The position numbers and the translations under genes are program-made. From G965200765 sp965200765 (GTDB lineage Bacteria; Pseudomonadota; Gammaproteobacteria; Arenicellales; JAJDZL01), in the NCBI GenBank assembly GCA_965200765.1, contig OZ241380.1, positions 2,046,001-2,110,000 on the forward strand: 64,000 nucleotides of DNA. Direction: 5' to 3'. This document shows, one piece after another, positions 45,385 through 53,990 of this stretch. Positions within the stretch are counted from its first letter, which is position 1, and each line of letters opens with the position of its first letter. Under the pieces are notes generated by a model, which had not been told where the DNA came from, did not search any database, and saw nothing but the letters and a program-made list of their open reading frames with translations.

Positions 45385-45974
45385 AACGCTTTGAAAGAAT
45401 TGTTTATTTTTTGCTGCACTGCAATTGAGCAATCGAAATTTTGCGACAACTTCAATGAATATCGGGTTCTTGCAAATGCATCTTCACAAACCGGTTACAA
45501 AAGACCCAGTGGCATCATTGATATTTCATTGTACGTGACTCTCATAGCGTCAAATTGAATAATATTTAAGGATTGCACAAGTACTTGCTGTGCAAAAATT
45601 CATCAAAATGAGTTAGTTACGTGGTTTGCGACCGGTTGATTTCATTGGTTCAACGTTCAGGGATAAATCTCTTTACCGCACGAAACAGTGCTATCTGTAA
45701 CTAGAAGTGGCTTTCCCAGCTACTTATTCTCATTCACATCCAACGTTGTACAACCGCAAGAAGTTGATACAGTCGAACTTGTCGGATGAGCGCATTGGCG
45801 CGCCACACCGATTGCGTTGCTGACCGCCAAAAATCAATAGCTGTCAAAACTCCGCAAAAATATTTCCAACAGGAAAGACTCAAATATCGTATTATAGAAC
45901 TCAAGCTCAATCAGTGTAAAATACTGATTTGAACAATTTGGAATTAACAGATGTAAAAAAAGAGGTGCGTTTTA
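45385..45974. other. Long intergenic region between divergent genes
   Basis: About 590 bp without a gene that I can support, between divergent tlpA-like and rhodanese genes. It is AT-rich, especially from 45840 on, and must hold both promoters. A short palindrome at 45909-45929 is listed separately. I see no tRNA or recognisable small RNA. Confidence 0.5.
45909..45929 (+). promoter_or_regulatory. Palindrome enclosing a -10-like sequence
   Basis: AATCAGT and ACTGATT form perfect 7-bp arms around GTAAAAT, which contains a TAAAAT box about 53 bp before the rhodanese start. A repressor bound here would cover the putative -10 box. The regulator is unknown. Confidence 0.4.
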
Positions 45975-46637
45975 ATGAAAAAATTCGCAATTGCAATTAT
46001 CGGACTCGCGCTTGCCGCAGTGGCACCACTGGGTATGGCACAAGAGGCCAAGCCTGTTGGCATTACGCCTGACATCATGTCTGTGCCATTCAATATTGAT
46101 GGCTCACAGGTTGAAGTTATGCGTAATCAGGACAACAACAACACAGTAAATCCAGCTTTTGCAAAAACATCCCGACCTTGCCCGCCGTTCTGCATTCAAC
46201 CGTCGAATTTGGCGATTGGTGTAGAAACAATCGGTGAAGTTGAGTTGATTGATTTCGCAAAGCAGATGAACGATGGCGATGAGGAAATCATTGTGATTGA
46301 CTCTCGCACTCCGGATTGGGTAGAACGAGGAACAGTCCCCACGGCAATGAATGTTCCGTGGACCAACCTCAATCCTGCCAAGGGTGCAACTCCCCTTGAA
46401 ATCGCTGAAATCCTTGAAACTGTATTCAATGTTACAGAAAGTGAAGGGTTGTTTGATTTTTCCAATTGCAGAACTGCAGTCATGTTTTGCAACGGAATGT
46501 GGTGCGGTCAATCGCCGAACAACATCAAAAATCTGCTTCGCCTTGGCTACCCGGCGCACAAAATCAAATGGTACCGTGGCGGCATGCAGGATTGGGAAAT
46601 CTTGGGCCTGACCACTGTCAAACCGCCGATGTCATAA
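45975..46637 (+). CDS. Periplasmic rhodanese-domain protein
   Basis: This 220-residue exported protein has a signal peptide cut near AMA-type residues (GMAQE, about 20-24) and a C-terminal rhodanese domain with EEIIVIDSRTPDW and the active-site loop MFCNGMWCGQSP, in which Cys172 is the likely catalytic cysteine; Cys177 lies in the same loop. A CPPFC motif (Cys69, Cys73) precedes the domain. It may transfer sulfane sulfur in the periplasm. An AGAGGTG sequence precedes the ATG. Confidence 0.88.
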   Translation: MKKFAIAIIGLALAAVAPLGMAQEAKPVGITPDIMSVPFNIDGSQVEVMRNQDNNNTVNPAFAKTSRPCPPFCIQPSNLAIGVETIGEVELIDFAKQMNDGDEEIIVIDSRTPDWVERGTVPTAMNVPWTNLNPAKGATPLEIAEILETVFNVTESEGLFDFSNCRTAVMFCNGMWCGQSPNNIKNLLRLGYPAHKIKWYRGGMQDWEILGLTTVKPPMS

Positions 46638-46658
46638 AATAAAATTTGGTTGGTTTAG

Positions 46659-46692
46659 CCGTCTTGCCGCACTCGCGGCAAGACGGCTTTAT
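46659..46692 (+). terminator. Rho-independent terminator
   Basis: A perfect 12-bp stem, GCCGTCTTGCCG and its complement at 46677-46688, encloses a 6-nt loop and is followed by TTTATTCTT. It lies 21 bp after the rhodanese stop and overlaps the last base of the rluD gene region, so it could serve convergent rluD as well. Confidence 0.85.
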
Positions 46693-47645
46693 TCTTCTGT
46701 TTGCTCACTGTCTTGCTTCAACGCAAGCAGTAACTCTCTCATATCCTTGGGCAAACCGACATGCCAGCTCATGGATTCGCCGCTCGCCGGATGAACCACA
46801 TTCAGTTTCTCTGCATGCAAGGCCTGCCGCTTGAACTGTCGTAACGCGCTGATTAGTTTGTCAGTGGCTTTCGGCGGCAACTTCGTACGTTGACCATAAT
46901 CCGGATCACCCACCAATGGATAACCCGCATGTCGCAGATGTACCCGAATCTGGTGAGTCCGACCGGTATCCAGTGTCACCCGTATTAAAGTATGTGCCCG
47001 ATAGCGGGTAACAACTCTATAGTGACTCACGGCCCGCTTGCCTCGCCCGGCGGACATTTGCAAGCGATTTTTCGGGTTTCGACCGATCGGCACATCAATC
47101 GTACCGCCCGCGACCAGGCGACCGACTGCGATCGCCAGGTAAACACGCTCTACCGAGCGGTTCTTGAGCTGTTTCATCAAATTCAATCGCGCCGGCTCGG
47201 TTTTGGCGATGACAAGCAATCCGGAGGTATTCTTGTCCAGTCGGTGTACGATGCCTGCTCGCGGTAGCGTTGCCAGCGAAGTGTCATGGGCAAGCAATGC
47301 ATTCAACAAGGTCCCCCTTCGGTTGCCAGCACCCGGATGCACTACCAAACCCGCCGGTTTCGATATAATTATGAGATGCTTGTCTTCGTAGAGTATATCC
47401 AAAGGAATATTCTCTGCGTCCCACTCAACCTTTTTCGCTTCCGGTACAGTTATTTTGACAGTTTCACCGCCTTTGATTGAGTATCGTCGGGGCCTGAACT
47501 CGTTGTCAATGGAAATTCGACCTTCATCAAGCCATGCTTGCAAATTTGTGCGAGAGTAGTCTGGAAATACGATGGCCAGTGCTTTGTCCAGACGGACACC
47601 CTTCAATTCAGGGGGGATTTGAACTACATGCAGGTCCTTGGCCAT
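46689..47645 (-). CDS. rluD: 23S rRNA pseudouridine synthase D
   Basis: This protein of about 318 residues from ATG at 47645 has an S4 domain (RLDKALAIVF, LQAWLDEGRISID) and the pseudouridine synthase core with GIVHRLDKNTSGLLVIAKT, in which Asp137 is catalytic (E. coli RluD Asp139). It modifies helix 69 of 23S rRNA. The frame extends to 47702, but MAKDLHVVQIP fits the family start better. It is divergent from bamD, a conserved arrangement. Confidence 0.93.
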   Translation of the reverse strand: MAKDLHVVQIPPELKGVRLDKALAIVFPDYSRTNLQAWLDEGRISIDNEFRPRRYSIKGGETVKITVPEAKKVEWDAENIPLDILYEDKHLIIISKPAGLVVHPGAGNRRGTLLNALLAHDTSLATLPRAGIVHRLDKNTSGLLVIAKTEPARLNLMKQLKNRSVERVYLAIAVGRLVAGGTIDVPIGRNPKNRLQMSAGRGKRAVSHYRVVTRYRAHTLIRVTLDTGRTHQIRVHLRHAGYPLVGDPDYGQRTKLPPKATDKLISALRQFKRQALHAEKLNVVHPASGESMSWHVGLPKDMRELLLALKQDSEQTEE

Positions 47646-47744
47646 TTCAGGAATTCCAGTATCTGTACTGACCAAACCGCTGTCTGCATTTATAATCAAC
47701 ACTCGAAATCAATGACAACTCACTTAGGGTGTGAATCTTCTGAA

Positions 47745-48530
47745 ATGAAACTTCCGAAAATTGCTTTAATTCTTGCGGCTTTTCTGGCTCTGGCGGTTGT
47801 CGGGTGCAACAGTAACAAGGTCGATGATGAACTCAAAACTGAAAAACAACTGTACGACGAGGCATTCGCGGCACTCAATCGCGCATTATACGAAACTGCC
47901 ATAACGAAATACCAAACACTGCAAAGAGTATATCCGTACGGAGAATATTCGGTTCAGGGGCAACTGGAGATCGCCTATGCACACTACAAACACAAGCAAC
48001 CGGAACAAGCATTGGCTGCGATTGAAAGCTTTATTGAACTGAATCCGGACCATTCGAACATCGCGTACGCCCATTACCTGAAGGGCTTGATCCATCTACC
48101 GATTCAAACCCCAAAGTTTTTGCAGATGGTTTTTGTCACTCAGGAACAATTCAGTGATCATGAAATTGAAGCAGCGCATGATGCCTATACAGCTTTTGAG
48201 GAAGTTGTGCAGCGATATCCGTTCAGTGTGTATGCAGATTCGGCACGGCAAAATATGATTGACCTGATTAATGTGTTTGCACGGCACGATGTCAAAATTG
48301 CCCGATTCTACCTGAATCGAAAAGCTTATGTTGGTGCAATCAATCGCGCCAAGACAGTACTTGAAACGTATGTCAATTCACCATATACCGAAGAGGCTTT
48401 GGCAATTCTGGTGTATGCCTACGACAAGCTGGATCTCGAAGAATTGAAGAACGACTCAAGACTGGTACTTTCGCACAACTTTCCCGACAGCAGATTTCTC
48501 GAGTCGGAAACTGCTGTGCTTGGCCAGTAG
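47745..48530 (+). CDS. bamD: Outer membrane assembly lipoprotein BamD
   Basis: This 261-residue lipoprotein has a signal sequence ending LAVVGC with Cys21 as the lipidation site, followed by tetratricopeptide-like repeats (YDEAFAALNRALYETAITKYQ, LEIAYAHYKHKQPEQALAAI, each cut here). BamD is the essential partner of BamA in outer membrane protein insertion. ATG at 47745 gives a proper lipoprotein; the upstream frame overlaps rluD. Confidence 0.95.
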   Translation: MKLPKIALILAAFLALAVVGCNSNKVDDELKTEKQLYDEAFAALNRALYETAITKYQTLQRVYPYGEYSVQGQLEIAYAHYKHKQPEQALAAIESFIELNPDHSNIAYAHYLKGLIHLPIQTPKFLQMVFVTQEQFSDHEIEAAHDAYTAFEEVVQRYPFSVYADSARQNMIDLINVFARHDVKIARFYLNRKAYVGAINRAKTVLETYVNSPYTEEALAILVYAYDKLDLEELKNDSRLVLSHNFPDSRFLESETAVLGQ

Positions 48531-48584
48531 CTGGGTCAGTTCATTGCAGGACTGCTATAGGATCAGGTGAAATTACACCAAGAG

Positions 48585-49031
48585 TCACTGCTGTTGCATG
48601 GCGCGTTGCTGGATTCTCCACCAGGCAGTATAGATTTCATCCGGCCACAGGCTTTGAATCCATGCAAGGACGTTGACGATTTGTTCATCAGTCAGTTTTT
48701 CAGTGAAACTTGGCATTTTCCCGCCAACTCCGCCAAATTTGATTTTTGATGCAAGCTCCTGAAACGGGTGATGCCAAGTATGAGCGGTACCATTCAATGG
48801 AGGTGGCGGGAAAAACCCGTCCGGGTCCTGCTTCATCCATTCCGGAGTAGCCTCGGCGCGCTGACCGTGGCACATCGCGCAATTATCTGTGTAAACCTTT
48901 TCACCTAGTTCAACCCTGGAGGGATGGTACCAGCGATCGATACTGTCTGCTACCGCTATGTTCTGAACAACAAGCCCGGCAAACAGTATGCAAACAACCC
49001 AATGGGGTGTATGAATGCACTTCTTCATCAA
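48585..49031 (-). CDS. Class I cytochrome c
   Basis: This 148-residue exported protein has a signal peptide to about residue 29 and one heme-binding motif CAMCH (Cys51, Cys54, His55). A likely axial methionine lies in GGKMPSF, followed by LTDEQIVNVLAWIQSLWPDE, the C-terminal helix of small c-type cytochromes. It is probably an electron carrier in the periplasm. Partners are not identified; it is convergent with bamD. Confidence 0.9.
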   Translation of the reverse strand: MMKKCIHTPHWVVCILFAGLVVQNIAVADSIDRWYHPSRVELGEKVYTDNCAMCHGQRAEATPEWMKQDPDGFFPPPPLNGTAHTWHHPFQELASKIKFGGVGGKMPSFTEKLTDEQIVNVLAWIQSLWPDEIYTAWWRIQQRAMQQQ

Positions 49032-49215
49032 CTTTCTCCTTAAGTATCAAATATTGTTATCTCTCTGGTGAATACTTTCTCATGCTAAAGTTGATTGTTC
49101 TGAGGTTAGTATACACTGTAATGCCAGACTGGAATCCTGTATTATCGAACGTGAATCACAAACACCGAAACAGTGGGCATGCCGTTGCAAGTCGTTTCCG
49201 TGTGCCACACGAAAG

Positions 49216-50838
49216 TCAATATTTGCTGGTGATTGGATAACGTCGATCCCGTCCAAACGCTTTTGGAGTAATTCTGACTCCCGGCGCAGCTTGCCGGCGC
49301 TTGTATTCGTTTTGATTCACCATCAAGACAACCCTTTGCACCGTCTGTCGGTCAAAGCCTTTCTGAATCAGGTCTTCGCTGGAAAGTTCTTCCTCGATAT
49401 AGCCGTGCAGAATCTGGTCCAGTACTTCATAAGGCGGAAGCGTATCATCATCTCTTTGATTCTCCGCCAGTTCTGCGGTCGGTGCGCGAGTAAACACCCG
49501 TTCGGGAATAACACTGCCAAGCCGTTCGTTACAGTATCGTGCGAGTTCGTAAACCATCGTCTTGGGAACATCCTTGATTGCTGAATATCCACCGACCATA
49601 TCGCCGTACAAAGTAGCATATCCAACTGCATTTTCACTCTTGTTGCCCGTCGTAATGACGATCCTGCCCTTCTTGTTGGAAATCGCCATCAGTACTACAC
49701 CGCGACAACGCGCCTGAATATTTTCTTCAGTTACATCCGTGTCGTATCCTTCAAACAGCGGGGTCAATTGATCCATAATGGATTGAAAGACTGGTTCAAT
49801 CGAAACCACGGACCATGCCACGCCCAGGTTTTCAGCTTCTTCGCGAGCATCTTCAATGCTCATGTCTTGTGTGTATCGCGACGGCATCAATACGGCTTCA
49901 ACATTGTCCCGCCCGATTGCATCCGCGACAATCGCAAGCGTCAATGCCGAATCAATTCCCCCGGAAACTCCAACTACCGCACCATTAAACCCGTTCTTTC
50001 GAATGTAATCGCCAACGCCCAGCTTGATCGCATCGTAGATGCCTGCAATTTGTTCCGGTGCCGGAGTAATTGCACCTGCTTCAGGTTCAACCCGTTCACC
50101 ACAGATCATCTGAGTAGAAATCAATTCTTCCGAGAAAAACGGCCCCCGAAGTACGGTCTGACCTTCCGTATTTGTTACAAGTGAACCACCGTCGAACACC
50201 AGCTCGTCCTGACCGCCAACCAGATTGGCATAAACAATGGCGACGCGATTCCTGGCAGAACGCGAAGCCACAATCTGTGTTTCTCGGTAGACGGGTTTGT
50301 TCAGGTCAAACGGTGAACCATTCAGATTGAGGATCAGTTGAGCTCCATGTTCCACTGCGTTTTCCACGGGCCCGTCGTCCCAGATATCCTCGCAAATCGT
50401 GATTGCAACGGGTACGCCGTCCAATTCTCGTACGCAGGCCGAGTCGCCGGACACAAAGTATCTCTTCTCGTCAAATACTCCGTAGTTCGGAAGATGGTGT
50501 TTGCAGTAAGTGCCAACAACCCGACCGTCTTGAATCAGGGACGCAGCATTGAACAGTTTGCCGTCTTCCCGGTGTGGATGACCAACAACCAGCGCGATGT
50601 CCTTGACTGTTTCCACAATTCGATTCAATATAACTTCCGAATCATGCAGAAACGACTGGCGAAACAGCAAATCTTCCGGTGGATATCCGGTAATTGAAAG
50701 CTCGGGATAAACCACCACTCGGCACTGCAGTTGACTTTTTGCAATCTCTGCGGCTTCAACAATTTTTCTGTAATTGCCTTCCAGATCGCCAACTGTCAGG
50801 TTCAACTGTGCAATTGCAACACCAAATTTGGACAACAT
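49216..50838 (-). CDS. nadE: Glutamine-dependent NAD+ synthetase
   Basis: This 540-residue enzyme converts nicotinic acid adenine dinucleotide to NAD with glutamine nitrogen. The N-terminal nitrilase-type glutaminase has Glu46, Lys113 and Cys149 (PELSITGYPPEDLL, CKHHLPNYGVF, ITICEDIW) and the synthetase has PP-loop GVSGGIDS at 290-297. Its start is 69 bp from the start of the divergent COG3146 gene. Confidence 0.97.
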   Translation of the reverse strand: MLSKFGVAIAQLNLTVGDLEGNYRKIVEAAEIAKSQLQCRVVVYPELSITGYPPEDLLFRQSFLHDSEVILNRIVETVKDIALVVGHPHREDGKLFNAASLIQDGRVVGTYCKHHLPNYGVFDEKRYFVSGDSACVRELDGVPVAITICEDIWDDGPVENAVEHGAQLILNLNGSPFDLNKPVYRETQIVASRSARNRVAIVYANLVGGQDELVFDGGSLVTNTEGQTVLRGPFFSEELISTQMICGERVEPEAGAITPAPEQIAGIYDAIKLGVGDYIRKNGFNGAVVGVSGGIDSALTLAIVADAIGRDNVEAVLMPSRYTQDMSIEDAREEAENLGVAWSVVSIEPVFQSIMDQLTPLFEGYDTDVTEENIQARCRGVVLMAISNKKGRIVITTGNKSENAVGYATLYGDMVGGYSAIKDVPKTMVYELARYCNERLGSVIPERVFTRAPTAELAENQRDDDTLPPYEVLDQILHGYIEEELSSEDLIQKGFDRQTVQRVVLMVNQNEYKRRQAAPGVRITPKAFGRDRRYPITSKY

Positions 50839-50906
50839 CCTTATATACTCTCAAACAGGAAGTACAAACTCGAAGAAATTCACTCAGACGATCTCGGACT
50901 CAGGAA

Positions 50907-52085
50907 TTGGCTACACCTGAAACTGGCAAGTGGGAAACTGCCGTCATCCATTCAATCAATGAAATCGATGCACTGGAGTGGAACAAGTGCGTTCCTCCTG
51001 ACTATCCATTTCTGCGTCACGAATTTCTGCTTGCACTGGAAAATTCAAATTGTGTATCCAATCATACCGGCTGGCAACCTTGTCACATTTTAATCCGAAT
51101 TCGAAATTCGCCATCAACCGTACTGGGTGCCATGCCGATGTATCTGAAAAGTCATTCGTGGGGTGAATACATTTTTGACTGGAGCTGGGCCGATGCCTAT
51201 CATCGTAACGGATTCCAGTATTATCCCAAACTCATTGTCCAATCACCATTCACACCGCTCACAAGTCCCAAGCTCCTGTTTGCACCGAATGCAACAGAAC
51301 GGGCACAAGTTCAACAACATCTTGCGGCTTCTGCAGTTGCTGTGTTGCAGAAAATGCAGGCTTCATCGTGTCATCTCCTGTTTATCACTGCCGATGAAGC
51401 AGACATATTGAAAAATAACGGATTTCTTTCTCGAATTGGCACAATTGAATTCGTCTGGCGCAACAGAGAGTACGAATCAATGGAGCATTTTCTCTCCGGA
51501 TTGTCGTCAAAAAAGCGCAAGAACGTTCGACAGGAACGAAATTCAGTTGTCCAACAAGGAATTCGCATTGAAACCGTATCAGGAGAGGAAATTGAATCGC
51601 ATCATTGGCACGCAATTGAACATTTTTACAGCAAGACGATTGACAAGTACGGCTCAATCAAGTACTTGTCGCCTGAATTTTTTCAGTTTGCTGGCCAGCA
51701 GATGCCGGAAAATTTTGTTCTGTTTCTGGCTGAACAAAACGGTCGATACATTGGCGGTTCTGTCTGCCTGAAGGGTGCGAATACATTGTACGGACGCTAT
51801 TGGGGGGCCTTGCGCGACTATCAGGCCCTGCATTTTGAAATCTGCTACTACAGCGCCATCGAGTACTGCATTGAGCACGGAATCTCCAGTTACAATGCAG
51901 GTGTCCAGGGTGAACACAAACTGAGTCGGGGATTTTTGCCGGAACTGGTTCACTCGTCGCACATGCTGTCCAGCGTAGAATTCGAGCGCGGCATTCAGAA
52001 CTACCTGGATCGCGAGGCAATACAGATGGTTCACTACCAAAAAATCCTTGAATCCCGCTCTCCTTATAAAGAGGTGGAACGGTGA
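50907..52085 (+). CDS. COG3146 (DUF482) GNAT-type acyltransferase
   Basis: This protein of about 392 residues matches the COG3146 family of putative acyltransferases: PFLRHEFLLALENS, GAMPMYLKSHSWGEYIFDWSW (cut here) and FEICYYSAIEYCIEHGI. TTG at 50907 gives the usual length; the frame extends into nadE as far as 50694 without homology. The last bases overlap the aat start (GTGA). The substrate is unknown; the family is annotated as peptidoglycan-related, from weak evidence. Confidence 0.83.
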   Translation: MATPETGKWETAVIHSINEIDALEWNKCVPPDYPFLRHEFLLALENSNCVSNHTGWQPCHILIRIRNSPSTVLGAMPMYLKSHSWGEYIFDWSWADAYHRNGFQYYPKLIVQSPFTPLTSPKLLFAPNATERAQVQQHLAASAVAVLQKMQASSCHLLFITADEADILKNNGFLSRIGTIEFVWRNREYESMEHFLSGLSSKKRKNVRQERNSVVQQGIRIETVSGEEIESHHWHAIEHFYSKTIDKYGSIKYLSPEFFQFAGQQMPENFVLFLAEQNGRYIGGSVCLKGANTLYGRYWGALRDYQALHFEICYYSAIEYCIEHGISSYNAGVQGEHKLSRGFLPELVHSSHMLSSVEFERGIQNYLDREAIQMVHYQKILESRSPYKEVER

Positions 52086-52795
52086 TCTATTTGGACATGT
52101 TTCCTTCATCAATCGATTTTCCGTCACCAGATGAAGCAACCGACACGGGTCTGATCGCCATTGGCGGCGATTTGTCTCCCGAACGTCTTGTGAATGCTTA
52201 TCGAAACGGAATTTTTCCGTGGTATGAACTGGAAGGCCCAATTCTATGGTGGCATCCACCCCGGCGGCTGGTGCTGTTTCCGCATGAAATGAAAGTTTCC
52301 CGCAGTTTGCGCAAATCAATTCGCAACAGAGGCTTCACGAACTCAATCAACACCCGCTTCGACGCAGTGATTGACTGCTGCTCGAAATCAGGGAGACGCG
52401 GATTTTACCCAGGCACCTGGATCACAAGAGAAATGCAGAATGCCTATTGCGAACTGCATCGACTAGGCTACGCGCATTCGGTTGAAACCTGGCTTCACGG
52501 CAAGCTGGTCGGAGGATTATATGGAGTCAGTATCGGTACCGCATTCTTTGGAGAAAGCATGTTTGCGTTTGAACGAGACAGTTCCAAAGTTGCTCTGTAT
52601 ACACTGGTAAAGCTCCTGATTGAATGGAATTTTTCTTTCATTGATTGTCAGATCCCGTCCAACCATCTTGCTTCGCTGGGCGCGAGAATTCTTGAACGGG
52701 ATGAATTCATGATCGAATTGAACAAGGCAGTGAATTGTGAAATCCCCACGCAAGCTTGGGGACCGGGCCGAACCGTCAAAACGGGAGATCCCTAG
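52082..52795 (+). CDS. aat: Leucyl/phenylalanyl-tRNA-protein transferase
   Basis: This 237-residue enzyme adds Leu or Phe to the N-terminus of proteins with Arg or Lys, marking them for ClpAP. It has the family segments LIAIGGDLSPERLVNAYRNG, GIFPWYE and GESMFAFERDSSKVAL. It begins at GTG inside the last codons of the COG3146 gene, a 4-bp overlap that suggests translational coupling. Confidence 0.97.
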   Translation: MIYLDMFPSSIDFPSPDEATDTGLIAIGGDLSPERLVNAYRNGIFPWYELEGPILWWHPPRRLVLFPHEMKVSRSLRKSIRNRGFTNSINTRFDAVIDCCSKSGRRGFYPGTWITREMQNAYCELHRLGYAHSVETWLHGKLVGGLYGVSIGTAFFGESMFAFERDSSKVALYTLVKLLIEWNFSFIDCQIPSNHLASLGARILERDEFMIELNKAVNCEIPTQAWGPGRTVKTGDP

Positions 52796-53397
52796 CAAAT
52801 TGTCTGGAACATCAGATTACGATACAACCCACGGATTGTGCGTAGCAAGACTTTCTTCAATTCCCAAAGGCTGCAATTCGGTTATAATGACCATCCATAA
52901 TGGATCAGTCAATTGGTGTATCAAGGAATCGATATGAAGAGCATTTCTACAAAGTTGTCTCGCAAGTGGTTCACTACACTAATGAGTGATGCAGGATTTC
53001 AGTCTCAGAACTTGTGTTAATTGTCTGGATATATGGAGAAAACTTTGGTTCAGATACCCGAATTGGCAACACTACTCTCGTGTAGCGACTTTGGTATTGC
53101 GAGGTCCAAGGAACTTGATACATGTACGAACCAAATCCGGGGTTCGACTGCATGTGGTGTGCAGACGATTCTCTGGCATCATTGGCCGGGGTCTTGATTG
53201 ACTGGATCCGTCAATGTGCTACTCGGATAAAGGGAGATTTTCGAGTTGCACTACAATGAATTTCTGTTGAGTACAACGAATTGTTTTACTAAACATTAAA
53301 ATTCTATATAATACTTAGTAGATTTCTGACAGAAATGGTAGTAAAATCCATTCTAGTCCTTGTAATTTAATCAAATGGGTATCAAAGGAACAATATG
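52796..53397. other. Intergenic region with duplicated 5' end
   Basis: About 600 bp lie between aat and the LysM gene. Apart from the decayed copy at 52934-53020, no gene is supported. The DNA from about 53,260 to 53,390 is AT-rich and must carry the LysM promoter. Confidence 0.5.
52934..53020 (+). pseudogene. Truncated copy of LysM lipoprotein 5' end
   Basis: The 28-codon frame begins MKSISTKLSRKWFTTLM, matching the LysM lipoprotein start MNIQTKLSNTNKWFTALV at 53398, then diverges and stops. The upstream bases match too: TATCAAGGAATCGATATG against TATCAAAGGAACAATATG. So promoter-proximal DNA, ribosome-binding site and signal-peptide start were duplicated and one copy has decayed. Too short to encode a mature protein. 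Confidence 0.6.
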
Positions 53398-53871
53398 ATG
53401 AATATTCAAACAAAATTGTCCAACACCAACAAATGGTTTACCGCTTTGGTGGTGATTCTCGCTTTCGGTGTCAGTGCTTGTTCTTGTTTCACCAAGAAAC
53501 CTATGGAGGAGGCGATGGCAGCTCCGGAGCCAGTTGCAGAAACTGTAGCCATGGAGCCACCACCTGAACCAGAACCAATATTCGCCAGCGATGATGTCCA
53601 TGTAGTCGCAGCGGGTCAAAGTTTATGGAGAATTTCAGGCATGCCAACAATTTACAACGATCCATATCGATGGCCTTTAATCTATGCCCGCAACAAGGAT
53701 ATAGAAGATGCTGATTTGATCTACCCCGGCCAGGAATTGATGGTCCGGCGAGATTTGATGCGAACAGAGATTGATGCTGCAATCCAACATGCCAGAACCA
53801 GAGGCGCATGGGCCCTTGGAGTGGTGGAAGAATCGGATGTAGCATACCGATCCTCTGCAATGATGAACTAA
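53398..53871 (+). CDS. LysM-domain lipoprotein
   Basis: This protein of 157 residues (one more if ATG at 53395 is used) has a signal sequence with lipobox VSAC near residue 28, a Pro- and Glu-rich linker, and a LysM domain (VHVVAAGQSLWRISGM, DADLIYPGQELMV). LysM binds peptidoglycan; similar small lipoproteins tie the outer membrane to the wall. AAAGGA precedes the ATG pair. It is followed by a terminator. Confidence 0.88.
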   Translation: MNIQTKLSNTNKWFTALVVILAFGVSACSCFTKKPMEEAMAAPEPVAETVAMEPPPEPEPIFASDDVHVVAAGQSLWRISGMPTIYNDPYRWPLIYARNKDIEDADLIYPGQELMVRRDLMRTEIDAAIQHARTRGAWALGVVEESDVAYRSSAMMN

Positions 53872-53902
53872 GTTCAAGCAATTCTTCTTTAGGAAATTGG
53901 CG

Positions 53903-53938
53903 CACCTGTTGCAACGTCGGTTGCAACAGGTGTTTTTT
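53903..53938 (+). terminator. Rho-independent terminator
   Basis: A perfect 13-bp stem (CACCTGTTGCAAC and its complement) with loop GTCG precedes six T residues, 32 bp after the LysM stop. It separates that gene from slt. Confidence 0.92.
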
Positions 53939-53990
53939 GTATTTCCGGATGAGACGAGGGAACGGCACTCTCGCATCAAGGATGATTTCA

